In this document: positions 34,879 through 43,138 of the stretch, one piece after another
How positions within the stretch are numbered: position 1 is the stretch's first letter
Layout: every line of letters starts with the position of its first letter
Assembly (NCBI RefSeq): GCF_003584565.2
Contig: NZ_CP031010.1
Coordinates: 124,001 to 188,000, forward strand
Reading direction: 5' to 3'
Source: Alteromonas sp. RKMC-009
Lineage (GTDB): Bacteria > Pseudomonadota > Gammaproteobacteria > Enterobacterales > Alteromonadaceae
Length of the DNA stretch: 64,000 bases
Notes under the pieces: model-generated
The model's database searches: none
What the model saw: the letters and a program-made list of their open reading frames with translations, nothing else
What the model was told of the DNA's origin: nothing
Position numbers and translations under genes: made by a program

Positions 34879-36174
34879 ATGTTAAGAAGAATTGATGCAT
34901 CCATTATCAGCGATGACAACGAAAAGCTGAAAGGGCACTTAGACGCAGATTACGCTGCGCTGGCAGATAAACTGGCACGCCAGGATATCGATATTGAGAA
35001 AATCACTGAGCTGGCCGGCGAATTCCAGGTTGCCGTACCTTCATGGGGTACAGGTACCGGCGGCACCCGTTTTGCCCGTTTCCCCGGTGAAGGCGAGCCG
35101 CGCAATATCTGGGAAAAGCTGGAAGACTGCGCAGTGATCAACGAAATGTCAGGTTGTACTGACAGCGTATCGCCTCACTTCCCCTGGGATGTGGTTGACG
35201 ATTTCTCTGAGCTGAAGCAAAAAGCAGATGAGTATGGTCTGAAGTGGGTATCGGTGAACTCAAACACGTTCCAGGACCAGCGCGGCCAGGAACACTCTTA
35301 CAAGTATGGCAGTTTGAGCAACACCAAAAAAGAATCCCGTGACCTGGCGATTCAGCACAACCTTGATGTGATTGGCTACGGTCAGCAACTCGGTGCAAAA
35401 AGCCTGACAGTATGGGTTGGCGACGGTTCAAACCATCCCGGCCAGCAACATTTCCAACGTGCATTCGAGCGTTACCTTGCCAGCATGGAAGAAGTGTATA
35501 AAGGCTTGCCCGATGACTGGGAAATGCACATTGAACACAAAATGTTCGAGCCTGCATTCTACTCAACAATCATTCAGGACTGGGGTTCAAACCTGCTTGC
35601 CGCTATGCACTTAGGGCCTAAGTGTAAGTCTCTGGTTGATTTGGGTCACCATGCACCGAATACCAACATTGAAATGATTGTGTCACGCTTAATTCAGTTC
35701 AAGAAGCTGGGCGGTTTCCATTTCAATGACAGTAAATATGGTGACGATGACCTGGACAGTGGTTCACTGCATCCTTATCAGCAGTTCCTGATCTTTAACG
35801 AACTGGTTGATGCTGAATATCGTCAGCAGGACGAGTTCGGTCCGGCGTATATGCTTGATCAGTCACACAACGTGACCGACCCGGCAGAGAGCCTGATCAA
35901 TTCAGCCATTGAAGTACAGCGCTCTTACGTCAAAGCATTGCTGGTTAACCGCGAAGCCCTGTATGGTTTCCAGGAAGACAATGATGCACTGATGGCGTCA
36001 CTTGAGCTGAAAAATGCGTTCAACCTGGATGTATCACCTATTCTGGCGATGGCGCGTTACCGTAAAGGTTCACCGATCAACCCTCTTGGTGTTTACCGCG
36101 GTGTTGGTTATCGTGAAACCATGGCAAAAGAGCGTCCACGCGACCCCAATGCCACCGGTTCTGGTATTGTCTGA
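34879..36174 (+). CDS. rhaI: L-rhamnose isomerase, RhaI type
   Basis: A 431-residue TIM-barrel sugar isomerase converting L-rhamnose to L-rhamnulose, of the RhaI family that replaces enteric RhaA. Metal-site segments are visible: HIEHKMFEPAFYS (Glu), LVDLGHHAPNTN (Asp/His) and GGFHFNDSKYGDDDLDSG. The length fits the family. It lies directly behind rhaEW with RBS AAGAGGTGA. A terminator follows, so lldD is probably made separately or by readthrough. Confidence 0.92.
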   Translation: MLRRIDASIISDDNEKLKGHLDADYAALADKLARQDIDIEKITELAGEFQVAVPSWGTGTGGTRFARFPGEGEPRNIWEKLEDCAVINEMSGCTDSVSPHFPWDVVDDFSELKQKADEYGLKWVSVNSNTFQDQRGQEHSYKYGSLSNTKKESRDLAIQHNLDVIGYGQQLGAKSLTVWVGDGSNHPGQQHFQRAFERYLASMEEVYKGLPDDWEMHIEHKMFEPAFYSTIIQDWGSNLLAAMHLGPKCKSLVDLGHHAPNTNIEMIVSRLIQFKKLGGFHFNDSKYGDDDLDSGSLHPYQQFLIFNELVDAEYRQQDEFGPAYMLDQSHNVTDPAESLINSAIEVQRSYVKALLVNREALYGFQEDNDALMASLELKNAFNLDVSPILAMARYRKGSPINPLGVYRGVGYRETMAKERPRDPNATGSGIV

Positions 36175-36205
36175 TTCAGACGGACTGTGAATTTGGCCTG
36201 AAGAT

Positions 36206-36230
36206 ACAGCTCGCGTTTGCGGGCTGTTTT
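36206..36230 (+). terminator. Terminator after rhaI
   Basis: ACAGCTCGC-GTTT-GCGGGCTGT with one G-T wobble, followed by TTT, 32 bp after the rhaI stop. Confidence 0.65.
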
Positions 36231-36275
36231 GTATCTGAGGGCTGTGGATCTGTAGCATGAGAACGGAAAACAATA

Positions 36276-37421
36276 ATGCGATTAAGCCAGTGTCATAATT
36301 TTCATGATTTTCGTAAGTTGGCGCAGAAGCGTTTGCCGGGGCCAATTTTTAACTACATCGATGGCGGTGCTGACGATGAAACCACGTTACGCCGCAACAC
36401 GTCGGCTTTCCGTGAGTGTGATCTGATCCCCCGTGTACTCACCGGGGTGAAAGATATTGATTTGAGTGTTGAAGTGATGGGGCAAAAACTGCAGTTGCCG
36501 GTTTATTTGTCACCAACCGCACTGCAACGTTTGTTTCATCATCAGGGTGAACGGGCTGTGGCAGCGGTCGCAGAGCAATTCGGTACCATGTTTGGTGTGT
36601 CATCCCTCGGCACAGTCAGCATGGAGGAAATTGCTAAGCAATACGATACGCCTCAGGTATATCAGTTCTATTTCCATAAAGATCGCGGTCTCAACAGAGC
36701 CATGATGGAGCGGGCGAAAGAGTCTGGTATCGAAGTGATGATGCTTACTGTCGATTCCATTACCGGCGGTAACCGCGAACGGGATTTACGTACCGGTTTC
36801 TCCATTCCTTTCCGGTTGAATCTGGCGGGCTTGTGGCAGTTTGCGACTAAGCCGGCGTGGGGCATTAACTATGTCACCCATGAAAAATTTTCGCTGCCGC
36901 AACTGGATGCCCACATTAATATGGGCGGTTCAACCAGCTCTATTGGTGACTACTTCACAAACATGCTCGACCCGTCGATGAACTGGAAAGACGTGGCAGA
37001 GATGGTGAAATTTTGGGACGGCCAGTTCTGTCTCAAAGGGATTATGAGTGCCGACGATGCTAAACGTGCCGTTGATATCGGCTGTACCGGCATTGTGATT
37101 TCAAACCACGGTGGCCGTCAGCTTGATGGTTCCCGAAGTTCCTTTGATCACCTGGCTGAAATTGTTGATGCCGTTGGTGACCAGATTGACGTTATGTTCG
37201 ACAGTGGTATTCAGCGCGGTACACATGTACTCAAAGCATTAGCGCTGGGTGCGAAAGCGGTCGGACTGGGGCGCTATTATCTTTATGCACTGGCAGCGGC
37301 TGGTCAGAAGGGCGTAGAGCGTGCGATGCAGCAAATGGTGGCTGAAATCGAACGGGACATGCGCCTGATGGGCTGTAGCAAAATCAGTGAGCTGAACCGC
37401 GACCACGTGCGGTTCAGATAA
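36276..37421 (+). CDS. lldD: FMN-dependent L-lactate dehydrogenase
   Basis: A 381-residue alpha-hydroxy-acid oxidase/dehydrogenase. The FMN-binding barrel is recognised by IFNYIDGGADDE near the N-terminus, the catalytic His in IVISNHGGRQLDGS (about 270) and FDSGIQRGTHVLKAL. It would oxidise L-lactate, the product of lactaldehyde oxidation by RhaEW, to pyruvate and pass electrons to the quinone pool, closing the rhamnose route. Relatives include mandelate and glycolate oxidases, but the position supports lactate. Confidence 0.87.
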   Translation: MRLSQCHNFHDFRKLAQKRLPGPIFNYIDGGADDETTLRRNTSAFRECDLIPRVLTGVKDIDLSVEVMGQKLQLPVYLSPTALQRLFHHQGERAVAAVAEQFGTMFGVSSLGTVSMEEIAKQYDTPQVYQFYFHKDRGLNRAMMERAKESGIEVMMLTVDSITGGNRERDLRTGFSIPFRLNLAGLWQFATKPAWGINYVTHEKFSLPQLDAHINMGGSTSSIGDYFTNMLDPSMNWKDVAEMVKFWDGQFCLKGIMSADDAKRAVDIGCTGIVISNHGGRQLDGSRSSFDHLAEIVDAVGDQIDVMFDSGIQRGTHVLKALALGAKAVGLGRYYLYALAAAGQKGVERAMQQMVAEIERDMRLMGCSKISELNRDHVRFR

Positions 37422-37451
37422 GCGTTTTGTACACTTTGTAAAAATAAGCAC

Positions 37452-37473
37452 GCACGCAGGCTAGCCTGCGTGC
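37452..37473. terminator. Perfect palindrome after lldD
   Basis: A 22-bp perfect palindrome with 11-bp arms starting GCACGCAGGCT, 30 bp after lldD. No T-tract follows, so it may be a weak terminator or an RNA-processing hairpin. Confidence 0.55.
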
Positions 37474-37601
37474 TGTCATTCTGATGCCCTCCATCTATCC
37501 CTGAATCCTGATTCAATCCGTTAACAGTTCTCCGGATCTCCTTTAAATACATCACTGTATGCGTATCCCTGCACCTCATGATTACTACTTTTGAATATTT
37601 G

Positions 37602-37617
37602 TGATTGAAAATGATTA
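37602..37617 (+). promoter_or_regulatory. Rhamnose-regulon operator upstream of rhaT
   Basis: TGATTGAAAATGATTA, 112-127 bp before rhaT, with one mismatch from TGATTGAAAATGATTG. A further GTGTGATTTAC follows at 37621-37631. Confidence 0.65.
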
Positions 37618-37728
37618 AAAGTGTGTGATTTACATAAAATTATTGTGTATGCTGGCAATTGTATTGTTTAAATGATGTAAACCCGTTACTTAAAAATTAC
37701 ATGCGGGTGGTGTACCGGGAGTAAAGGC

Positions 37729-38787
37729 ATGACACCAAATCCATTACTAGGGGTATTGTTTCACTGGCTGGGCGGTTTGTTCTCTGCCAGTTTCTATGTT
37801 CCGTACAAACGCATTCAAAAGTGGTCATGGGAAATCTTCTGGCTGACCGGTGGTATTTTCAGCTGGTTCCTGTGCCCCTGGTTTTTCGCGATGGTCCAGA
37901 CCGAAGATTTATTTGGCGTTCTGGGCAGTACACCGGCAAGCACATTGCAGCAATGTTTCCTTTGGGGTCTGGGCTGGGGCTTTGGCGGTTTAACCTTTGG
38001 GCTGGCTGTACGCTACATGGGTATCTCGTCAGGCATGGCTATCGTGCTGGGTCTTACTACAGTATTAGGGACGTTAGGCCCACCTATATTTGATGGCACA
38101 ATCGGTGCCGTACTGGCAACCACCAGTGGCCAGTTTGCTGTAGGCGGTACGTTGATGACCCTCGTCGGGGTTATTGTTGTTGCCAGGGCGACTGCTGAAA
38201 AGAACCGCAGTCTCGGCACCACAGAAGAAGCCGAAACCATTGATATGAAAAAAGGCTTAGCCATCGCCGCGTTTTCCGGCGTCATGTCTGCCTGTTTTGC
38301 TTTCGGTATTGCGGCGGGTAAACCCATCCGTGAACTGACTCTTGAAGCCGGCACCGATCATCTCTGGCAGGGTTTGCCTGTATTGTGTGTTGTATTGCTG
38401 GGTGGTTTAACGACTAACGCTGTCTGGTGTATTTATCTGATTGCGAAAAATGGTTCTGCCAAAGAATTTTTTGGTCAGGTCGCCAAAGGCACTGAGCGTC
38501 TGCAGGGCAACACGATGGTGAAAAACTATCTGCTGGCTGCATTAGGCGGTGCATTCTGGTACTTCCAGTTCTTCTTTTACACCATGGGCGAAAGCAACAT
38601 GGGTAAATACGAGTTTTCCAGCTGGACCATTCATATGGCCAGTATCATCATTTTCTCCACGCTGTGGGGATTAGCGTTGATGGAATGGAAAGGCAGCAAC
38701 AAAAAGAGTCGTATGCTTCTGCTGACCGGTATCTCTTTACTTGTTCTTGCCACGCTGGTGATCGGCGTAGGTAACTCTCTGCAATAA
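37729..38787 (+). CDS. rhaT: L-rhamnose/proton symporter
   Basis: A 352-residue inner-membrane protein with about ten hydrophobic segments, matching RhaT of the drug/metabolite transporter superfamily. The start NPLLGVLFHWLGGLFSASFYV and the segment YKRIQKWSWE are characteristic. It brings free L-rhamnose, released in the periplasm by the GH78 enzyme, into the cytoplasm for RhaI. It has its own promoter region with a DeoR-type site. It is monocistronic. Confidence 0.93.
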   Translation: MTPNPLLGVLFHWLGGLFSASFYVPYKRIQKWSWEIFWLTGGIFSWFLCPWFFAMVQTEDLFGVLGSTPASTLQQCFLWGLGWGFGGLTFGLAVRYMGISSGMAIVLGLTTVLGTLGPPIFDGTIGAVLATTSGQFAVGGTLMTLVGVIVVARATAEKNRSLGTTEEAETIDMKKGLAIAAFSGVMSACFAFGIAAGKPIRELTLEAGTDHLWQGLPVLCVVLLGGLTTNAVWCIYLIAKNGSAKEFFGQVAKGTERLQGNTMVKNYLLAALGGAFWYFQFFFYTMGESNMGKYEFSSWTIHMASIIIFSTLWGLALMEWKGSNKKSRMLLLTGISLLVLATLVIGVGNSLQ

Positions 38788-38967
38788 CGTAACAGTCCCT
38801 AGCGCCGGCCTTGGTATGGTTTCCAGTAGGTTGGCGCGCTTAATTCCTTTCCGGTACGCTGAGCTGTATTGTCAGCCGGTTAAGTGACAAAACTTAATTT
38901 CCTTTTGTGCGTTCAAATTATAAAGGCTTCCGGGCCTTGTCTTGCATTATTCACAAGAGGTAGTTGT

Positions 38968-39612
38968 ATGAATATCAATAAATTGCTGGGTCAGGTTTTA
39001 AATTCTTCTGCGGTAAAACAACACAAAGATAAATTAAGCGGTCTGACAGGGTCATCAGGCTCCTCCGGCGCAAGTTTATTGAAAAAGGCTGGCCTTGGCG
39101 CTGCGGGCGGTTCATTGCTGACATCTATGTTGAAAAAAGGCAAAGGCTCAACCTTGCTGAAGGTGGGTGGTGCCGCGGCGATAGGTGCACTGGCGTACAA
39201 AATCTACAATAATTATCAGATAGAGCAATCTGCTGCGCGAAAGCGGGAAACGTTTGAAGACAACGACCCTCAACATCCGGTAATTATTCTTAAAGCCATG
39301 ATAGCGGCAGCCAAAGCGGATGGTCATATTGATGAGGCGGAATTGTCCCGTATTCACGATGCCCTTGCTAAGTCTGACGCAGGATCTGATGAGAAGGTCT
39401 TCCTGGAGGGAGAGATTAATAAACCGCTGGATCCGGCAGACGTGGCAGCAATGGCAACTTCACCCGCAATGGCCGCAGAAATATACCTGGCATCATTGTT
39501 GGTGATCGATGAACAGAACCATATGGAGAAGGTCTACCTCAGAGAATTAGCGGCTTTGCTGCAGTTGGATGATGAAATGGTACGTCGTCTTAACGAGAGT
39601 GGCAGAACGTAA
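38968..39612 (+). CDS. DUF533 / TerB-like protein
   Basis: A 214-residue protein of the DUF533 (YebE-like) family. A glycine- and alanine-rich hydrophobic stretch (about 45-75) could be a membrane segment. The C-terminal TerB-like helical domain has IILKAMIAAAKADGHIDEAE (about 105-124), whose acidic residues resemble a metal-binding helix. The ATG at 38968 follows AGAGG; a frame open from 38884 is not used. The function of the family is unknown. It is not linked to its neighbours. Confidence 0.75.
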   Translation: MNINKLLGQVLNSSAVKQHKDKLSGLTGSSGSSGASLLKKAGLGAAGGSLLTSMLKKGKGSTLLKVGGAAAIGALAYKIYNNYQIEQSAARKRETFEDNDPQHPVIILKAMIAAAKADGHIDEAELSRIHDALAKSDAGSDEKVFLEGEINKPLDPADVAAMATSPAMAAEIYLASLLVIDEQNHMEKVYLRELAALLQLDDEMVRRLNESGRT

Positions 39613-39740
39613 ACGAATAGAATTTCATACCTGAAAGTTTTCAAATCCCATCCAAAGGTATCTTTTTCCAGAACCAAAAAAACGATATTGTTGTGCTACA
39701 TTTTTAATCAGTCGATGCAGATACCCATTCAGGACAGATT

Positions 39741-40418
39741 ATGAAAAAGTTATGTAGTGCAGCAGTATTGGCGTTCGCCGCCGTTTCTTCACCCGTCAGC
39801 GCCATCAGCGAGGGTGAGTATTATTATCTTCCAAGTGATCTTTGTGAAACCGCCAGTACCGAAAATGTGAGCCAGAACAAGCTGCTTACCGTTATCGGCA
39901 ATAACTCTCAGTCGCAGGTGCAACTGAATCTGGAATTACTGGCAGACTATCCTGAAACAGGACTGAGTTATCTTGAACAGGCGCAAAACGCTGCACAAAT
40001 TGCGATTGTAGAAAAAGCTTCAAAAAACTGGGTACACTTCACGCAGGACAATATGTACATCTTAGGGAAAGAAAAAATCCCTTTGTCTGAAGCCGCTAAA
40101 ATTCCGGCTATCCTTGCTAACTCACCGGAAAAAGCTGAAGCGTATCTGAGTAAAATCGAGTCTCTGGCGAAACGCTACAACTTAAAAGACGATGACATTA
40201 TTATCGTGCAGACCGGTGCCCGGGTGCTGGTGCAGGACGATACCAACGAAGTATTCCTGAAATCTTTCTTTACAGCATTTGATGCCAGACGGGTAGAAAA
40301 GCATCTGCTGACTATCGACCATCACGCTCCGATGATGCAGTCACTGGAAGTGGCCTTCCATGAAAAGCGCAGCCATGGTGCATGCGGTGTGAAAACCCAG
40401 GATGTCGCTAAGCTTTAA
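39741..40418 (+). CDS. Secreted protein of unknown function
   Basis: A 225-residue protein not recognised. A clear signal peptide (about residues 1-21, cleavage near VSA) predicts periplasmic location. The mature part is mostly helical with low-complexity SQVQLNLE and ALA-rich stretches. Cysteines occur at about positions 36 and 217, possibly a disulphide. It stands alone between DUF533 and the zinc locus, with a hairpin after it. Confidence 0.6.
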   Translation: MKKLCSAAVLAFAAVSSPVSAISEGEYYYLPSDLCETASTENVSQNKLLTVIGNNSQSQVQLNLELLADYPETGLSYLEQAQNAAQIAIVEKASKNWVHFTQDNMYILGKEKIPLSEAAKIPAILANSPEKAEAYLSKIESLAKRYNLKDDDIIIVQTGARVLVQDDTNEVFLKSFFTAFDARRVEKHLLTIDHHAPMMQSLEVAFHEKRSHGACGVKTQDVAKL

Positions 40419-40430
40419 TACAGTCCGGTA

Positions 40431-40470
40431 ATCGTTGCTCCCGGCAGTCATCTGTGCGCGGAGCAATGAT
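40431..40470 (+). terminator. Hairpin after the unknown secreted protein
   Basis: ATCGTTGCTCC and GGAGCAATGAT form an 11-bp stem with one wobble and an 18-base loop. A T-rich stretch follows about 13 bases later. Confidence 0.5.
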
Positions 40471-40567
40471 TTCAAATCCGCTATTTTTTCTTCTGAACTT
40501 CCCCGTTTTCTTCTGCAACAAATTTCAACACATTCACATCTTATCTTCTGAGGAATTGTTGTAATCC

Positions 40568-40590
40568 TAATTGATACATTATAACATTTC
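40568..40590. promoter_or_regulatory. Zur box-like site A
   Basis: The right half TATAACATTTC is identical to the gammaproteobacterial Zur consensus half-site; the left half matches 7 of 11. It directly precedes a second site, 2 bp apart. Confidence 0.55.
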
Positions 40591-40592
40591 AG

Positions 40593-40615
40593 TAGTTGTT
40601 ATAATATAACATATC
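40593..40615. promoter_or_regulatory. Zur box-like site B
   Basis: The core is the palindrome GTTATAATATAAC (40598-40610), the centre of the known Zur consensus. It ends just before the TGGAG ribosome binding site of the DUF2796 gene, so Zur would block transcription when zinc is plentiful. Confidence 0.75.
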
Positions 40616-40625
40616 TGGAGTGATT

Positions 40626-41234
40626 ATGGCTTTATCTTCTGTTCGCATTTTCATGGCAGCCACATCCGCAGCCGTTCTTTTATGTTTAGCTCCTTTTTCT
40701 GCAGCCTATGCCCTGGCAGGCAAGCATATTCACGGACACGGGCAGTTACTCGTTGCCCAGGATGAGAGTAACTGGCAGCTTCAATTTTCAATTCCTGCAG
40801 CGGATTTACTGGGTTTCGAGCATGCACCGGAAAGTGATGAACAGATGCAGCAGGTACATCAAATTGAAAAACAAATAAGTGAGTACAGCAACGTTTTCTC
40901 AGTAGACGGAAATTGCCAGCTGGTCAGTCAGGAGATTGATTTTCCCCACCACGAATCTCCTGAACACAACGTTGGCCATGAAACTCATGGCTCGCTGCAT
41001 GAAGATGAGCAACACCATGACGGGGAGCATCACGACGAGGATCATCATGATGCGCACCATCACGAAGATGTCACGTTAGCCTATCAATTATCTTGTGGTG
41101 ACGACATTTCTGAAATGACGGTAACCCTTTTTCGTCTTGCTCCATCATTGTCAGCCCTGGAAGTTCAGTGGGTAAACGACAAAGGTCAGGGGATGACTGA
41201 CGCCACACCTCAAAGCGCAACAGTAAGCTGGTAA
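40626..41234 (+). CDS. zrgA: Periplasmic His-rich DUF2796 zinc-binding protein (ZrgA-like)
   Basis: A 202-residue secreted protein with a signal peptide (about 1-30), the conserved mature start GKHIHGHGQLLVA, and a histidine/aspartate-rich zinc-binding loop (about 115-150 with HHDGEHHDEDHHDAHHHED). This is the DUF2796/ZrgA family, Zur-regulated zinc-uptake proteins first described in Vibrio. A GTG at 40620 is also in frame, but the ATG at 40626 is five bases after TGGAG. The next gene follows within 7 bp. It probably gathers zinc for the adjacent ABC system. Confidence 0.82.
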   Translation: MALSSVRIFMAATSAAVLLCLAPFSAAYALAGKHIHGHGQLLVAQDESNWQLQFSIPAADLLGFEHAPESDEQMQQVHQIEKQISEYSNVFSVDGNCQLVSQEIDFPHHESPEHNVGHETHGSLHEDEQHHDGEHHDEDHHDAHHHEDVTLAYQLSCGDDISEMTVTLFRLAPSLSALEVQWVNDKGQGMTDATPQSATVSW

Positions 41235-41241
41235 ATATCAC

Positions 41242-41673
41242 ATGCAAAATACTCCTCTTTACAACGGAAATACTATGCCGCGAATTCAGGAAACGGGCGA
41301 TAAAATCGCTATCGCACTTTCATCTTTATGCGTTGTTCACTGCGTACTCACACCATTATTAATCATCGCCTTACCCACTTTCGGCGGGCTTGCAATCCCC
41401 GACCACGAAGTCTTCCATCAGGTTTTACTGTTTTTTGTTGTACCGGTAGGTCTTGTGGCGTTACTTGCCGGTTACCGGCATCACAAGAATGGCAAAGTAC
41501 TTTCCTGCGGACTGGCAGGTTTGTTTCTGCTTACCCTCGCCGGCACGGTTGCCCATGACATTGCCGGTGAAGAAGGAGAGACGGTGTTAACCATAATCGC
41601 CTCACTATTTATCGTCATCGCACATATTCAGAACTTTCGAAAGCGAAACCTCACCCGCTGTGAGCACGCCTGA
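41242..41673 (+). CDS. MerC-domain membrane protein
   Basis: A 143-residue inner-membrane protein with four hydrophobic segments and the cysteine motif SSLCVVHC in the first, as in MerC-family metal carriers. It is 7 bp behind zrgA and so falls under the same Zur sites. This suggests a role in zinc transfer rather than mercury, since no merA, merR or merT lies near. An alternative ATG at 41275 is possible. A histidine-containing loop (YRHHKNG) separates two helices. Confidence 0.75.
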   Translation: MQNTPLYNGNTMPRIQETGDKIAIALSSLCVVHCVLTPLLIIALPTFGGLAIPDHEVFHQVLLFFVVPVGLVALLAGYRHHKNGKVLSCGLAGLFLLTLAGTVAHDIAGEEGETVLTIIASLFIVIAHIQNFRKRNLTRCEHA

Positions 41674-41790
41674 AATACCGATTGTTAAACGCTCAGAACA
41701 GGCACCACCATGCACCGCAATAAATTACCTGTTACCGGAAAGCGGTGAAAAACACCTGATCATGACACTGGATTTTATGTAAGGCCCTTT

Positions 41791-42354
41791 TTACTCAAAC
41801 AGTTCGTAACGATCCACATTCAGTGTGTAAGCTGCGGTGCCTAATTCATGCTGACGGGTTTGAATATCCACTTCGCCCTCGAACCAGAATGGCTGCTGCA
41901 AATCCTCTAACGCCAGTCCTTGCTCATAGCTCACATAAATAATCTGGTTAGGCGGTGGCGGCGGCATATGCAGACAGGCACCAAAGTAGGGTACGATGAA
42001 AAATTCGGTCACTAACTTTTCTTCATTTTGTTGAAGAGGGACCACGTAGCCCGGAATTTTAATTGAACGGCCGTCGAATTCAGGAATGACCTGCACAGAG
42101 CTTAACGCCTGCTTGAAACGCTCTACTTTCTCATCTTCAAACGAGTTCTGTGTAAACGCCTTTACAGAATCTTGTTGAGATCCGTCCTTAACATTGCTTA
42201 GATAGTCAGGTGGGTCCAGCAGGGCAGCCAAATCACTGGCCGGCATTAACGCGGTCCACTCTATTTCTTCATATTCGGTAGCAGATAGTGACGCGCTGAA
42301 GGGAAACGTACTCATACACATTAAAATTGCGATTTGTCTCAGGATTCGTTTCAT
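41791..42354 (-). CDS. DUF3299 secreted protein
   Basis: A 187-residue protein with a signal peptide (about 1-25) and the DUF3299 signature FGACLHMPPPPPNQ (about 133-146). Families of this type travel with Zur-controlled ABC genes, and here the gene is divergent from the ATPase gene, sharing an 80-bp control region with a GATGTTATAACATC palindrome. Periplasmic, probably an accessory of the zinc transporter; its chemistry is not known. Confidence 0.78.
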   Translation of the reverse strand: MKRILRQIAILMCMSTFPFSASLSATEYEEIEWTALMPASDLAALLDPPDYLSNVKDGSQQDSVKAFTQNSFEDEKVERFKQALSSVQVIPEFDGRSIKIPGYVVPLQQNEEKLVTEFFIVPYFGACLHMPPPPPNQIIYVSYEQGLALEDLQQPFWFEGEVDIQTRQHELGTAAYTLNVDRYELFE

Positions 42355-42387
42355 TAAAAGCGTCTCTATTGGTTAGGTAAAATGCCC

Positions 42388-42401
42388 GATGTTATAACAT
42401 C
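42388..42401. promoter_or_regulatory. Zur-like palindrome in the divergent promoter
   Basis: GATGTTATAACATC, a perfect palindrome between the DUF3299 gene and the ABC ATPase gene, built from the same GTTATA/TATAAC halves as the sites at 40568-40615 but with a shorter centre. TATAATAAC follows at 42411-42419. Confidence 0.55.
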
Positions 42402-42433
42402 ACCAGATTCTATAATAACGATAAGAGTTCAGT

Positions 42434-43138
42434 TTGAATAGTCAGCATACCAGCACTTCGTCGGCTTCTGTCGCGATACATCTCAAAGATGTGGTTCATC
42501 AGTATCCGAAAAGTAAAACCCGCATGACGCTGCCGGAATGGACAGTGGAAAAAGGTGAACGCATCTTTTTGCATGGCCCGTCGGGCTCGGGAAAGACCAC
42601 GTTATTGAATATGCTGGCCGGTGTGCTGAATGCAGACAGTGGTGATATTACCTTGCTGGGCGAGGATTTCTCTTCACTGTCATCCGGTAAGCGGGACGGG
42701 TTCCGTGCCCGGCACATCGGCGTAGTATTCCAGCAATTTAACCTGGTGCCTCATCTCAGTGTTTTGAAGAACATCGAACTGGCCGCTTATTTCGGTGGTA
42801 ACAAAGGCAATATCGAAAGCAAAGCAGGGGGCTTGATCAACGCACTAAAATTGCCTGCAGAAGTGTTAACCCAGTCAGCCAAAAGCCTGAGTGTGGGGCA
42901 GCAACAACGGGTGGCCATTGCCCGCGCGCTCATCAATGAACCTGAAATTCTGCTGGTGGATGAGCCAACCTCTGCGCTGGATACCGACGCCCGTGATGCT
43001 TTTATGACTCTGCTGATTGATCTGTGTAAACAACATCACACTACGCTTATCTTCGTCAGTCATGATAAAAGCCTCGCGCAGTATCTGTCGTCATCGGTGT
43101 CTTTGCAGTCGTTATGCTCATTTAGTGAGGTGGCGTAA
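42434..43138 (+). CDS. ABC transporter ATP-binding protein (LolD/MacB-like)
   Basis: A 234-residue ATPase with Walker A GPSGSGKTTLL, the signature LSVGQQQRVAIARAL, Walker B ILLVDEPTSALD and an H-loop VSHD. The sequence is of the LolD/MacB exporter type, pairing with the FtsX-like permease that starts on its last base (TAATG). It begins with TTG, preceded by AAGAG seven bases away. It belongs to the zinc locus and would drive the permease. Confidence 0.88.
   Translation: MNSQHTSTSSASVAIHLKDVVHQYPKSKTRMTLPEWTVEKGERIFLHGPSGSGKTTLLNMLAGVLNADSGDITLLGEDFSSLSSGKRDGFRARHIGVVFQQFNLVPHLSVLKNIELAAYFGGNKGNIESKAGGLINALKLPAEVLTQSAKSLSVGQQQRVAIARALINEPEILLVDEPTSALDTDARDAFMTLLIDLCKQHHTTLIFVSHDKSLAQYLSSSVSLQSLCSFSEVA

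Noticed and set aside
41001..41070. His/Asp-rich repeat as a tandem DNA repeat
   Set aside because: Codons vary along the stretch; it is a metal-binding protein loop, not a DNA repeat array.
41242..41673. Mercury resistance operon because of MerC
   Set aside because: No merR, merT, merP or merA nearby; the gene follows ZrgA under Zur-like boxes.
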